From positions 1,811,934 through 1,875,933 of the forward strand of contig OY725494.1 in the NCBI GenBank assembly GCA_963281255.1: a stretch of 64,000 bases of DNA, given 5' to 3'. The notes beneath the pieces are model-generated. The model was not told the DNA's origin and made no database searches. It worked only from the letters and a program-made list of their open reading frames with translations. Positions 1 to 10,712 of the stretch are shown here, piece after piece (position 1 is the stretch's first letter; each line of letters starts with the position of its first letter). The stretch is from Aphrocallistes beatrix (lineage: Eukaryota; Porifera; Hexactinellida; Sceptrulophora; Aphrocallistidae). The position numbers were made by a program, and so were the translations under genes.

Positions 1-774
1 GAAACGGCTGGATAGCTCATGTGTAGCAACTCTTATTTTCAATTCTAGTACTTTCCTAATTCGATTTGGCATACTACTCACTAAATTCTCTAAGAATTAT
101 TTCGATATTACTATTTTAGCGGCCCGATTGATAATTTTTTGATTTCTTAGTTTGTTTTCGTGGCTCTATTAGAAGCGGTACCAAGACATTCGAAATCCCT
201 GTATGTACTGATAATTATCTATACCCGTTACAAATATTATTTCGAACCAAAGTTGGTACCTAATTATTGTATTATATTCTTATAGATAAATCCTCCGACA
301 TGATCTATCACTCCTATATCTACAACCGTCTGAATGAATTCTCTAATTTATCATTATCGAGGAACTCCACTAACAGCTACAATGACACTTATTCAAGACG
401 CATCGGAATTACGTTATCATTATATCTCGCTTCTACTCAACTTTCTAAACTCTATGCTCATTTTACCTGTGAATCACATGTTACCAATTATACTTATTTC
501 TGCTTGATTATTTATTAATTTACTTATTACATGTCCACTATGTATAAAATTATCTCCAGACCATTCATAATTTCATAAAAGGGAAGTAGGTTATTAATTA
601 TTTACTTAATATGGGTAGTTACAGTAATTTACAATTGTATTAGAATTTTTAAATCAAAGTAAAGTAACTGATCTAACCAATCCCTAGTCCAAGTCCACTA
701 ATCAGCACCATTGCCTTAGTGTGTAGAATGCTATGCTTATACTTATACGTATATAAAAGGATATTTCTTGAATT
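1..774. other. Upstream AT-rich DNA, no gene seen
   Basis: I see no coding similarity, RNA gene or clear repeat boundary here. The single short open frame on the + strand shows no recognisable motif and is probably chance in AT-rich sequence. A distal promoter or 5' untranslated exon of the proteasome gene could lie in this stretch, but nothing in the sequence picks one out. Confidence 0.5.
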
Positions 775-779
775 AGGAT

Positions 780-1255
780 CAAGTTCAAATTAAGTATATA
801 TGATAACCTACCCCTATCAAGATGTTTTGTGGATTTTTATTTAAGTGGTGTAGGCCTCAATTGATTCGTAGCACGATTTATATTCGATATATCCAAGACA
901 TTTTAATATTAGCTTCTATGGCAATACAACCACAACAATTAGAAATTTGCGATATTTTTTATATTTTGCTTTTTTATGTAAGGTTTTATATGATTAAATA
1001 GAAACAGACCTCCCCGATGGTAAGTTTGAGTCATTATTTGCGTAATATTCCCAAGAAATCAGCTTGATTTCTAATATTTGTGAAGTAGAATGAAATTCAA
1101 ATTATCCATAGGAAATGGCTTGAAATGTGGCGTTATGTCGAAAGACCTAAAATATTTTGTGGCGTATAATTCATGAAACAATGACTTTTGTCTCAAAATC
1201 CGCAAAAAACATCTTGATAGGGTAGTTTATCATATATACTTAATTTGACTTTGAT
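780..1255. mobile_element. MITE-like element with ~55-bp inverted ends
   Basis: The stretch around 785-836 (core CTATCAAGATGTTTTGTGGA) returns in inverted form around 1197-1250 (core AACATCTTGATAGGGTAG). The arms agree over about 55 bp with few mismatches, and the roughly 370 bp between them has no coding potential. This is the shape of a non-autonomous DNA transposon of about 475 bp. The exact ends, target duplication and superfamily cannot be fixed by eye. Confidence 0.6.
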
Positions 1256-1494
1256 TCTATTTCAGTAAATATTCTTTTATTCTAACTTATTGAACACTCG
1301 GTATAAATTCGACTTTATCTCATGTATCTTTCATACAAATATTGATGCAGATATTTGTTATCTCTAATGTAGCACTATTTAGTATTTAATTTTCTCTCAT
1401 CCGCTTTCTATGCACATCCGTACTCGCGTACTCATCGAGAACACGTCATTATCAAGAAAATCTGCGGTGAAGGTTTCCCATTCTTTAATACTAC

Positions 1495-2181
1495 GAATTA
1501 GGTGTTGTTCTTTCTTAAATATACAGTGCTTAAGGGTTGCCCAAAGTTTTCAATTGGATTTAAGTTCGGTGAATTACTTGGCCAGCCCAAAATAGTAATA
1601 TTCTGGTCAAATTTCCAGGTTTTACTCAGGTTCGTTTTGTGGTCCAGAGAATTGTCCTCTTGAAATATCCAGCCATCAGGATTGAATAAATTTGCTGATT
1701 CGATTAAGCAGTCATCCAAGATGTTAAGAAACACATTTGTACAAAAGTTTTCAGTGAAAATCTTGACACTGAAATAGCCCCCAAGATGTGGACCTTAGGT
1801 CAGTGCTTTGGAATTGAAGGTTATTCTTGATGTGCCCTTGATCCAAAACCTTACATTACCACGATTCAACCACACAGAGCACTCATCTGAGAACCAAACA
1901 GTCTCTCAATCCTGCTTTAAGTGCTGTTTTGCCCATACAACTCTCCCAGAGATTAAGGGACCGTTTATCGCCTTCGTCGATTTGAATCCAGCACACCTGG
2001 TTACGCGGTATGTAGCTCCCGCACCTTGTTTATGTTCAAGAGATTCTTGGTTGCGAATTCTCTTCACTATCCTAAAGACAGTACTCCTCTGAAGCTTGGT
2101 ACGTCTAATAATATCTGGAGCTGAAGTTATTCCTGCATCCAAAAGCGTTTTGATTCGAATACGGATAGTTAACTGAGACAT
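1495..2181 (-). pseudogene. Tc1-like transposase, frameshifted
   Basis: Read on the minus strand from an ATG at 2181, the first part (2181-1906) is the paired-type helix-turn-helix region of a Tc1-family transposase (motif STVFRIVKRIRNQESLEHK). A second frame (1734-1498) carries the end of the DDE domain: motif FQEDNSLDHKTN, then 34 residues to the E in NSPNLNPIENF, the D34E spacing typical of Tc1. The region between is out of frame, so the gene is dead. An inverted-repeat-like end (CAGTGTGTTTC on the minus strand) lies at about 2442 with a flanking TA. The matching end on the low-coordinate side was not found, so that side is probably truncated. Confidence 0.8.
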
Positions 2182-2442
2182 CGTGAAGGTCTTGTAGTCA
2201 AAATGATTTAGATATAGTAGACCAAAGAATAATTTAAATTAATTGATAAAATGTAAAGTTTTTGTTAAAAAATTTTCGAAAGAGTAGAAGAATTTCTAAT
2301 GGAGAGATAAGTAATAATGGCAAGATATACCAGCATTTAATATAAATATGATAGTTCGTACTTCGTATAGGTTAAAAAGAAGTAGCCACTTCAATTAAAA
2401 CAATTATCCAAAAAGTCTCAATAATAATTATGAAACACACTG

Positions 2443-2555
2443 TACCTGTATATAAATTATCAAAATTTTTTCTTTTGAGTTGTATAATTAAGACTTGGTG
2501 TTCAATATATTTAATCTTTTTATTTTTCTCTGTTAGTTAATATTGAAAGTCTTCA
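2443..2555 (+). promoter_or_regulatory. Short 5' flank of PSMB4 with possible splice acceptor
   Basis: Only about 113 bp separate the Tc1 remnant from the proteasome start codon. There is no obvious TATA box. A pyrimidine-rich run ending in TTCTCTGTTAG at about 2527-2537 looks like a 3' splice site 18 bp before the ATG. An untranslated first exon further upstream is therefore plausible, with the Tc1 copy lying in a 5' UTR intron. This is inference from motif shape only. Confidence 0.35.
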
Positions 2556-2805
2556 ATGTCTGCATTCCAAATGCATTTTTCTTCTAGTGAATTATTAATG
2601 TCACATCCAATCAAATGTTTGAATATTGGGGATTCTGATTTTATTTCTCGATCATCGCAGATTAATAAATCGCAAAAACCAATGGTAACTGGTGCGTCTG
2701 TCTTAGGAATAAAATGTACAGATTCTGTGATTATTGTCTCAGATATTCTAGGTTCCTATGGTTCAATGGCTAGATTTCGTAACATTCCGAGGATCATTCC
2801 TGTTG
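2556..2805 (+). CDS. PSMB4: PSMB4 exon 1 (proteasome subunit beta type-4)
   Basis: First coding exon of the beta7 subunit of the 20S proteasome, a structural and non-proteolytic member of the beta ring of the 26S particle. It encodes residues 1-83 plus the first base of codon 84. Residues 1-38 are a low-conservation pro-segment. The mature chain should start near [13 protein letters not shown] (from residue 39), matching TQNPMVTG in human PSMB4, here with Ser instead of Thr. The next conserved block is [15 protein letters not shown]. The exon ends at a G followed by GTTAGT (intron from 2806, phase 1). Reading through the donor gives an immediate stop, which supports the splice. Joined to exons 2 and 3, the protein is 261 residues, against 264 for human PSMB4. 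Confidence 0.95.
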
Positions 2806-3218
2806 GTTAGTAATTCATTATGCTTATTTCTAGAACATCTTATTTATTCCTTTTTATTTGATGCTGTTAGTAATTCATTTTATTATTTAAATCTCTCTCT
2901 ATTCACTTTTCATAACTTTCGCCTTTAATTCAAGTTGTTGGGGGGTTGAGCAAAAATAGCTATGACTTCAGTTTATGCTCAAATCCTTTATCATCTGAAA
3001 TTTGTTTCTACCATTAATGAACATGTTGTGTTATGAAGATTGAACTAAAGAGATTAGAAATCCTACGATAATTGGTTAAGTTACATTAATTTACTGTCAT
3101 ATGCTAAAGTCTGTTGGATAATCTTGTCATAGTGAGTGTAGTTAATTATTAATCAACTATTGTGTTGTGCAATATCCATTGACCATATACTTTGAAAAGG
3201 AGTTTTTCCCGATATATG

Positions 3219-3302
3219 TACAGGGTGTCTCAAAATTTGTTTCCAGTTGTACAATTAATAATCAATAATAAAACTTGAAAAAGCCTTTGAGGCACCCTGT
3301 AT
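3219..3302. mobile_element. Very short MITE, mariner-like ends
   Basis: TACAGGGTGTCTCAAA at 3218 pairs with TTTGAGGCACCCTGTATA at about 3285-3302. The two form a near-perfect inverted repeat of about 16 bp around only some 50 bp of AT-rich spacer, with TA at both outer edges. CAGGGTG ends with a TA target are usual for mariner-like elements. This is probably an internally deleted derivative. Confidence 0.6.
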
Positions 3303-3384
3303 AGGTTCACTTGTGAGGACTTGACTATGAATTATATTGAACATAAGTACTATTATGTTTTCAGTTAGCATTGTGTGATGATGA

Positions 3385-3655
3385 ACTTAGGTTCCGAACC
3401 CGGAGGGGCTTGAGCTCCCTCCTGGATTCGAAGATGGCGCAAAATAGTCGCCGAACGTGGGGGGTGGACTCAAATCCTCCCTGGATTCGAAGATGACCCA
3501 TAGACGCAATACTAAATTTAGGCCTGACCCCTCTCCTGGAACCCCGAAATAGATTTCGAAAATTTCAGCGCCCTTGAGAAGCAAAATGCATTTTTGGACT
3601 GAGCCCCCCTAGAACTCCAAAATTTCCTATATATTTCGAAAGTAATGGCGTCCTT
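3385..3655. repeat. Degenerate G/C-biased tandem repeat
   Basis: At least two related units occur: TCCTGGATTCGAAGATGGCG near 3420 and CCCTGGATTCGAAGATGACC near 3478. Two weaker ones follow, with ATTTCGAAAATTTCAGCGCC near 3550 and ATTTCGAAAGTAATGGCGTCC near 3633. The spacing is about 60-90 bp. The stretch is much more GC-rich than its surroundings. A minus-strand open frame across it is a by-product of the repeat. Confidence 0.5.
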
Positions 3656-4451
3656 GATGATGAAATTAAATGCAAATCAGCTCTTACTGTAAAATCTTGC
3701 ATTATTTTCATTACATATGCATATACTTAACAAACTTATTAGTATTGTTTCTTATTTGACTAATGCACCAGTATATTCCTGCTATATCATTAATTACTTA
3801 TTGATTTAATTAGCATCGTAAATTAATGAATAGTTATTTCAGAGAGATATTAATTAATATATTATATTTTTTTAACTTTTGAGGAGTTTGATACAAAAAA
3901 CACGCTGAATTTGAAACACAACAAAATACACAGTAAATCAGCAATAACTGAATACTTTCTCTTGAAGGCAAAAGTGAGCGGGTACGCGCGGGTTGTACGA
4001 TCATCAGCCATCTGACCACGATCTATAAACAACACATTATAAAAATACGAAAATATGAAATACGAATTTTAAGCTTAGAAAACTCCGTGGAAAAAGAGGA
4101 CCCGAAGGGAATTAGCTTCAAATTTGAAGAAAAAAACTCCAACAATTATTGGATTTTTTTTCATCAAATTTTGAACCAACCTTTGCAAAAACAGTAGTTG
4201 TTGGGTCTGTAAAATATTGAGTGGGAGTTTCATTGACTTGTGAATGGCTATTGACTTCGTTAAGAAAATTGCCATTTGACGAGTGTCATTGATAAAAAGC
4301 ATTGAAATAGATAGTGAAATTCGTCTATAGAAAACTTTGACAAATAAATCCCGATTGATTACGAATGATCTTTCAATGGTGGGCTCACAATCATCTACAA
4401 TAATCCTTACTATTAAAACTAGATTAATGTGTGTATATATACTATATATAT

Positions 4452-5203
4452 ACGAGGGTCACTCAATATGTTTTGAGCCTGGAGTAGTTGCTGCCATTTG
4501 ATTGTGTTGAAAATTCCTAGGATTATTCATCTACAGTAGAACTCGGTTAGTACGTACCCTCCGGGAAGCGGGAAAAAGTACGTACTATCCGTAAGTACGT
4601 ACTAACCGAGTTGATATTACATAGGAATCTATATAGTAAATGAATTTTGGTTCAGAGATGAGTACGTACTAAGCCGAAGTACGTCTTATCCCGAGTACGT
4701 ACTAACCGAGTTCTACTGTACCTCTTATTATCTTTGGCTTTGAGTTTGATTTCAATCGAACAAGTTTCTAAAATATTATGCCACATATAATGGAGTGTTC
4801 TTGTGGACTCCGACACATTTGGAAGCCATTTCCTATGGAATTTTATTTATTCTCTTTATGGAAAAATGATAGTTGAGAACAAACTTTTGATAATTCAATA
4901 TTATCAATGATGCGATATATTCACAATCCGGGGGATTTCTATGATTATCATGTTTAAATTTCGTTTGCAAAACATTAATGTTCAAAGATATCCCTATTCA
5001 ACACTTGTGTTGTGTTTTCATAGATGCTAATACAAAATATCTTAGACAATTTCTTCATCACAATATTTTAGAAACTTGTCCGATTGAAATCAAACTCAAA
5101 GCCAAAGATAATAAGAGGTAGATGAATAATCCTAGAATTTACAACACAATCAAATGGAAGCAACTAATCCAGGTTCAAAACTTGTCGAGTGACCTTCGTA
5201 TAT
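4452..5203. mobile_element. Foldback mariner-like MITE, ~750 bp
   Basis: The left arm (4452-4800, starting ACGAGGGTCACTCAATATG and including TATCTTTGGCTTTGAGTTTG) is repeated in inverted form at 5040-5203 (AAACTCAAAGCCAAAGATA up to TCGAGTGACCTTCGTATA). Once the nested 185-bp Tigger-like MITE is removed, the arms are about 160 bp and the loop is non-coding. The ends and TA flanks fit the Tc1/mariner group. No transposase remains. Confidence 0.7.
4534..4718. mobile_element. pogo/Tigger-like MITE, 185 bp, TA duplication
   Basis: CAGTAGAACTCGGTTAGTAC at the left end and its complement GTACTAACCGAGTTCTACTG at the right end form a near-perfect inverted repeat of about 24 bp. TA is present on both outer sides (4532-4533, 4719-4720). 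Copies of GTACGTACTAACCGAG are repeated inside. CAGT ends with a CTCGGTTA-type sequence and a TA target are characteristic of pogo/Tigger elements. It sits inside the foldback MITE 4452-5203, so it is the younger insertion. Confidence 0.75.
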
Positions 5204-5212
5204 ATATACATA

Positions 5213-5692
5213 CACAAGTGCGCTTCGCTTGCTTGGGCTGCGCGACTGGCGGATACTTTGTGTCAGCGAGGCGTCCTTTGGGCACCTGGGGCCACATTAA
5301 TTAATTATAAGGTAGATAACATCTCTAAATACGTCTGTCTTACTGTTATAATCGATAGCACTCAAAATATCACAAAATTTGTCAATTTTTAAATTATTGA
5401 TGCGTAATGATGACATAAATACAGAATGATAAGCCATCATTTTCTACATATGAAGCACATTAATATACCCATTCTATTAAAATTTCAGCTTGCTATCACC
5501 TAAAATGGCAGAGTTAGTCGAAAAAACGAAATTTCTAATTATAAAAAAGGTGACAATTGCGTATTAATTTCTTTTTATTAGACATTTTCGTCTGAGGTCA
5601 GTACTTAGTAGAGCCATCGCCAAAAGACTGCCACATACCAAAAATCAGCCTTCTGTGCCCTACAGTTTCTTTAATAAATTCGTTATATATAC
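5213..5692 (+). repeat. R1 repeat copy (head to tail)
   Basis: Full copy of the most abundant repeat in the window, R1. Consensus order: a GC-rich head of stacked palindromes (AAGCGCGCTTCGCTTGC, CGGACACTTTGTGTCCG); TTAATTATAAGG; an AT-rich body with TGACGTCA and TGAGTCA motifs; ATTCTATTAAAATTTCAG; a tail with CCCACATGCCAAAAATCAG and CAATTCGTTACAGATATATA; then (TA)n. This copy has a changed head (GTGCGCTTCGC). Its open frame of about 60 residues is a repeat by-product. Confidence 0.8.
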
Positions 5693-6064
5693 TAAGCTAT
5701 TTAGCGAGTCAAGGGCATTTATTTTAAGAGATAGGCTTAATTTAACTTTGATTACTCTCCCAAAGTTAAACATTTTCAAACTCTTCCACCTCGTACCACC
5801 AATGCCATCATATACAATTGTGACAACTCGTGATATGTGCTATAGGGTAGCAAATTCCGAAAATGCCAATCTTGAAGGAGTGTAATTGATTTGAATGTTT
5901 ATATAGTGAACAATTTGAATGTGAAGGAAACGAATTTTATGCTATATTTATTGTATCTGTTACTGATTAAATGTTATTGACCTAACAAATTTATTAGTGT
6001 TAGGTATGACAATTTGGATGGAAAATATTGGAGTGTACGAATACTTTTGTACGTGAAGTATATA
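5682..6064. mobile_element. Degenerate copy of the CACTGCCTGAAC MITE
   Basis: It shares TTTAGCGAGTCAAG, TACCACCAATGCCATCATAT and the right end TGTACGAATACTTTTGT with the better preserved copies at 20662, 52172 and 59311. The left terminus is lost at the R1 junction and the right terminus is mutated. This is a Tc1/mariner-type MITE remnant with no coding capacity. Confidence 0.6.
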
Positions 6065-6074
6065 TATATATAGA

Positions 6075-6165
6075 CTGATTTAATAGCTGCCAGGCACAGC
6101 AAGGTGATTTTTGGCATGTGGGAGTCTTTAGGCTATGGCTCCACTAAGCTCTGGCCTAACAATGA
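6075..6165 (-). repeat. R1 tail fragment
   Basis: The inverted R1 tail is recognisable from CTGCCAGGCACAG, TTTTTGGCATGTGGGAGTCT and GGCTATGGCTCCACTAAG. Only about 90 bp remain. Confidence 0.7.
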
Positions 6166-7029
6166 TCTTTTTCGCTATAATTATTCCCTTCTTTGTGATT
6201 TCACTGATGGTGTTCAATAAAATCTATTATTTTCTCATTGTTCCAAATTTCTTTGCCTTTCTCGTAGAATCCCTGATTGATTTGGTAGTATTTAATTTAT
6301 GTCGATTATATTAATTGTCTTCTATTTGAAATTCTTGCATAAATACCTTATTAGCATCACGCATGGATTCTTTAAAACATTGTGACATGGTTCCTAGTTA
6401 ATCTGACTGTGTAAATTTGTCACATTGCTGTGTTGTCATAGAGGATTATTTCTTTCCTTTATGATCATGTCTTCACAATATGGTAATGACTTCTCAAATT
6501 TCTGCTAATTTAATGTTGAGTACATATATTGACAAATGTTTTTAATGATGTGAAATTAAAATGTTTCTCAAGTAAAGATCTTAACTCATACGTTCAATAA
6601 GGTTTAGTTTGGTGAAAAATTTACAAATTGTATATTAATCAAAGCCAATAGTAAATATCGGACTAGTCTGCTTTTTCCTCTTCCGACGGTAAACTCGGTG
6701 CTGCTTTCTATGATTTCAGTATTAAATTCTTCGTTCTTGCTTACATATCATCGTTCTTCTGAATTGTTCCTCTTGAAGGACGTTTATTGACTTTTCTCTT
6801 CTAGCGTAAAGGATCTACTGAATATGGTTCTGACTCTTTATATCCCTCTAACCCATCTGTTTGCTATCCACAGCGTGATAATAAAGCTGTACACCTGTTT
6901 TAACATAATTTTCATCTTCATGGCTATTATCAATGACCTTTTTGAAAAATTTCATGACATTTGCGATTGTCTCATCTGTAATTTATTCTGTCTTTCCCAA
7001 ATTTTATTAACATGAGGCTTTTATTGTTC

Positions 7030-7260
7030 TTAGTAATTTCTTAAATACTTCACTTCCCCCACATTAAATTTATAGGCAGTAATGTCCCACCCAGTTGTGC
7101 TATGCAACTGAGGTAACGCATCACAGATTTTGGATCCATATTTCCCAAGTATTGTTCTTACATCAAAATATGTTTCATGGACTATTTTATATACCATTCT
7201 CTTCGTTTGATACCGTGTCATTCCGTAAAAATGAAGAATAAGAACATCTGCGTCCATTGC
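7030..7260 (-). pseudogene. Fragment of the HALTGCDTTS repeat-protein family
   Basis: The minus-strand frame contains DADVLILHFYG and, about 25 residues later, GSKICDALPQLHSTTGWDITA. These match a widespread invertebrate family with the pattern D-T-D-V-L-V-L, then a leucine-rich stretch, then HALTGCDTTS. Cys is replaced by Trp in the signature and no start or end of a gene is present. The family is often found in repeats and its biochemical function is not known to me. I regard this as a short dead fragment. Confidence 0.5.
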
Positions 7261-8451
7261 AAATATTATAGCAAAAGCGTGTCATTTACAGAATGAAGAT
7301 TCATATTGGTATCCGTTTCCTCGTGGTTGAATTAGACATTGGTTCAACTTGTTCCATGAGGAATTTTCAGCAACTTCCTACCATCTGCATTTCTGAAAAA
7401 CGGACTGACAAGTCGAAACAAGTCTACCTTATTATCAAAATTGTGAAAAATTCAATCCAGTATTTTCTATCAGAATGAGATCTGAAAACAAACATTAGTA
7501 TGATTGCTAGTTTGTTGGATTATATGCTCTGCCATATATTCCTTTAAGTAAGGACTCTAGGCGTTCAAATTCAGATAACAATAATGAAAATTTGCACACT
7601 GATGGTTTCGATACTTCTAAAAAACTTGGGAACCATGGGAACCACTCAATAATGTAACTTTTTGGCGAGATACCGTACTTAAAATTGATGGCGTCATCAA
7701 AAAATATTTTAAGGCTGCATGCAACTTTTTATTGTTATATTCGTACTCAGCTTATTTTCCAAACTTTTGATAGGCATATTGGCCATATTCAGTGAAATTT
7801 AGTTTGTAATTACCTAACAACGGTAGGAATCTGACAACATATCTCCAAACTTGGCCGGAACCATATCGAATGACTCATTATCCTACTTGACTATGTACAG
7901 TGAGTTAGAAGAGATAATTTTCTAATATAAACACTCCAAGTATCAATTAGGGAAAATAATGCTCGTATTTTGGGATGTCAGTAATTTAATGCAAAAGTCT
8001 ATTTAAAATGATGAATCATCTGTTTTAAATCAAGGAAATCAAATGTGCCCGTCCTGCGTGATCATTGGCTTATAACTTTTGAATGGAATATTCAATTCAA
8101 AATTCCTTTTTTCAATGTATTCCATTTCATAGAATATCTAAAATTAGTTGCAATCATCAATTCAAAGAGAATTCTAATAAGGGTACACTTTTTAGACATG
8201 GATTAGCAAAAATTTGCTGTTAAAGTTGGACTTCTTCGACTTTGATGCATTCCAAAGATGCTCTTAACTAGCTTCACAAGTATTCTGACCTTGTTCGGAA
8301 TTTTTTCGAGTACTCCTGGAACATAAGTTCTCTTCCCCAAACCAGAATTTTATTTAAAATTCAAACTCGATCCATTATCTCAATATTAAACTCGACAGAG
8401 TACTTCAATTTTTTTTGTCTACCAAACCCGTTTCTGATTTGTATACTATAT

Positions 8452-8650
8452 ACAAATCCGCTTCGCTTGCTTGTGCTGGGCGCCTGGACTCATATTGATT
8501 AATTATAGAGTAGATAACATCTCTAAATACCTCTGTTTTACTGTTATAATCGATATCACTCGAAAAATCTCCAAATTTATCAATTTTTCAAATTTGCTGC
8601 GTAATATAGACGTTATAACAGAGTGATGAGTGATCATTTTCTGATAAAAG
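8452..8650 (+). repeat. R1 copy, head shortened and 3' truncated
   Basis: CGCTTCGCTTGCTTGTGCTG is followed directly by GCGCCTGGACTCATATTGAT, so most of the GC head is deleted. The body (TAGATAACATCTCTAAATAC, GTGATGAGTGATCATTTTCT) follows. It stops before the tail. Confidence 0.7.
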
Positions 8651-8671
8651 TTTCATCCATAACCTACTCTA

Positions 8672-8770
8672 ACAAGTGCGCTTAGCTTGCTTGTGCTGCG
8701 CGGCTGGCGGACACTTCGTGTCCGCCGGAGGCTCCCTTCGGTCGCCTGGAGGTGACATTGGTTAATTAAA
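8672..8770 (+). repeat. R1 head fragment
   Basis: Well preserved GC head, with GCGGACACTTCGTGTCCGCC and CCCTTCGGTCGCCTGGAGG, cut off after GGTTAATTAA where the right arm of a P-derived foldback element begins. Confidence 0.75.
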
Positions 8771-9755
8771 TTGTATTATTACCTAATAGGAAGTAGCCAA
8801 TTGCCTATCGAATACGAAAATTTGAAGAAATAGTCATTACAGCTCGCAGGATATGGCTCAAACTGATCAGAATGTTTTACTATAGCAATGTAGGAATGTA
8901 ACAACATTCCTTTAAAAAATTCTAAATTTTTCAAATCAACAAGTACCAATCTTAGTTCTACACAAAAAATATACCTTAATAACTTTAGATGTAGGCATAG
9001 AACACCTTAAAAAAAATCGCCAGAATCGTGCTTAAATTGACCTATTACGCAATGATATGATGACTATTCGAAATTTGACAACGGATATACAGTCGACTCT
9101 CGTTAACACGTACACCAAGGGACCGTGGAGATTTGTACTCCTTATCCGGAGTACGTATTAACCGAAGTACGTACATAGCCACATTTGTCCAAAATATTTA
9201 ATATACATAGTGATAACTACGTGAGAGTATGAAATTGTACTTGTCAAATAGAGAACTCATTATCCATGTTGTATTAACGAGATTCGACTGTATTTTCATT
9301 GAGAAATATCTGTCTAGTATCTATCTACGTACATACTACGTACCATATTCAAAGTGCTCGTAGGCACACACCTATTCGTATTATCCGTGTTCGTATTAAC
9401 CGATGTATTTAGTATTGAAACCGCACTGAAGGGGACCCACAAATCGTACTTATTATCCGATATTTCGTCTTATCCGTGTTCGTGTTAACCGGAGTTCGTT
9501 TGTATATATTTTGCCATAGATTAGGTTGGGGAATCAAAACTTGTACTTCTTATCCGATTGTACTCCTTATCCATCCGTGTTCTTATTAACGAGAGTCGAC
9601 TGTATGTACTTTGATGCCATGTTTATATATGCTGGTAATATATTCTTAATGCCTTTCTACATGGTTAACGATTTTAGGTTAATCATGAGTTAATCCATTC
9701 GGCTATTACTGCATCCTTGGTTATTTACTGTGAGAGATTATTAGAGTAGGCTATG
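8771..9755. mobile_element. P-derived foldback element, right arm only
   Basis: Starting at AGGAAGTAGCC near 8790, the sequence follows the right arm of the 1-kb foldback elements: ACATTCC motif, GCAATGATATGATGACTA, GACAACGGATAT, TATATATGCTGGTAATA, CTGCATCC, and the terminus GTAGGCTATG ending at 9755. The left arm is absent. A 513-bp Tigger-like MITE sits inside it at 9090-9602. Confidence 0.7.
9090..9602. mobile_element. pogo/Tigger-like MITE, 513 bp, TA duplication
   Basis: CAGTCGACTCTCGTTAACAC at the left end mirrors TTAACGAGAGTCGACTG at the right end, and TA flanks both sides (9088-9089, 9603-9604). Removing it restores the GGATATGTACTTTG target seen in related foldback arms. The interior repeats terminus-like blocks (GTACGTATTAACCG, ATTAACGAGATTCGACTGTA near 9275-9292, TCCGTGTTCGTATTAACCG), as if the end sequence was duplicated several times. 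Confidence 0.75.
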
Positions 9756-9778
9756 ATTAATCATATTTGGGATATATT

Positions 9779-10015
9779 AATACACACACATTCTATTAAA
9801 ATTTCAGCCTTTTATCGCATAAAATGATTGAGTTATTGTCGAAATACTGAAATTTCGAATAATCAAAAAGGTCACAGTGACGTCATAATTCCATGATGAG
9901 TCGATATTTTTGTGGTCAGAACTTATTGGAGCCATAGCCCAAAACTCCCACATGCCAAAAATCAGCTCTCTGTGCCTAGCTGTTTCTTCGATCAATTCGT
10001 TACAGATACTTATAT
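9779..10015 (+). repeat. R1 3' half
   Basis: The body and tail of R1 are present (ATTCTATTAAAATTTCAG, GTGACGTCATAATTCCATG, CTCCCACATGCCAAAAATCAG, CAATTCGTTACAGATA), followed by a TA-rich run. The head is absent. Confidence 0.8.
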
Positions 10016-10023
10016 ATATACAT

Positions 10024-10712
10024 ACAGTTGACTCCACTTAATTTGATCGGGACAACCGATTAATTGGGATAAGTCACATTGTCCTGGTTTATTGCAAATG
10101 CTCTGATCATGACTACAAAACCAATCTAAATTTCCACAATCCTATCCATAGATCTATTCAGACAGTTCAGTTCAACTTGATTGATGTCGACTAGATAAGA
10201 AAGAATTGAATCCATCCCCTACACCCTTTTGATCGATTGCTTACTATTTGTTTTGTTTTGCCTAATTTCAGGAACTAATTAATATGTCTTCAATTCGTGC
10301 ATTCTACATAACATTGCTATAAGACTACCATCTCAATTTATTATATTAGAAGAGATTCTGATGCTCTGATTAAATTTAGCCTAAATGCGTAAACAAATGT
10401 GCATTGAGAGCACTGGACTTATTATATTGGCTATTGTAATTAAATCATTTAGCAGGGATTTGATAGGAATCAGAGGATTTTTAGAAGTCAATGTATTATG
10501 TAATGAGCCTTTTGACCCTAACAATGTCTATCATTTGTAATTACAATTCCAAACAAGTCCATCTTTACTAAAATATACTGACTAATTCTAATTTAGTACA
10601 GCCAACATACAGCCAAATCTTTTGGAACGGAATGGTTCCCATATATGGAAACTATTACTAAATTTCATCTGTTAATTTGGGCTCAGCTTAATCGGAACAA
10701 AATATGCGGGAC
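10024..10712. mobile_element. Possible pogo/Tigger-like fragment
   Basis: CAGTTGACTCCACTTAATTTG preceded by TA at 10022 resembles the Tigger-type ends at 4534 and 9090. AGCTTAATCGGAAC near 10687 and, beyond the nested P element, CTCCGATTAAGCAGATC near 12720 may belong to its far end (about 12755). The proposed right terminus is poorly conserved and no transposase was recognised. Confidence 0.35.

Noticed and set aside
2806-2810. Stop codon right after PSMB4 exon 1, suggesting a truncated pseudogene
   Set aside because: The stop lies within the splice donor GTTAGT. Splicing to 13689 restores the conserved frame exactly.
3834-4302. Two minus-strand frames that could be hydrophobic receptor fragments
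   Set aside because: The hydrophobic composition comes from T/A-rich DNA. I recognised no receptor signature and no splice structure.
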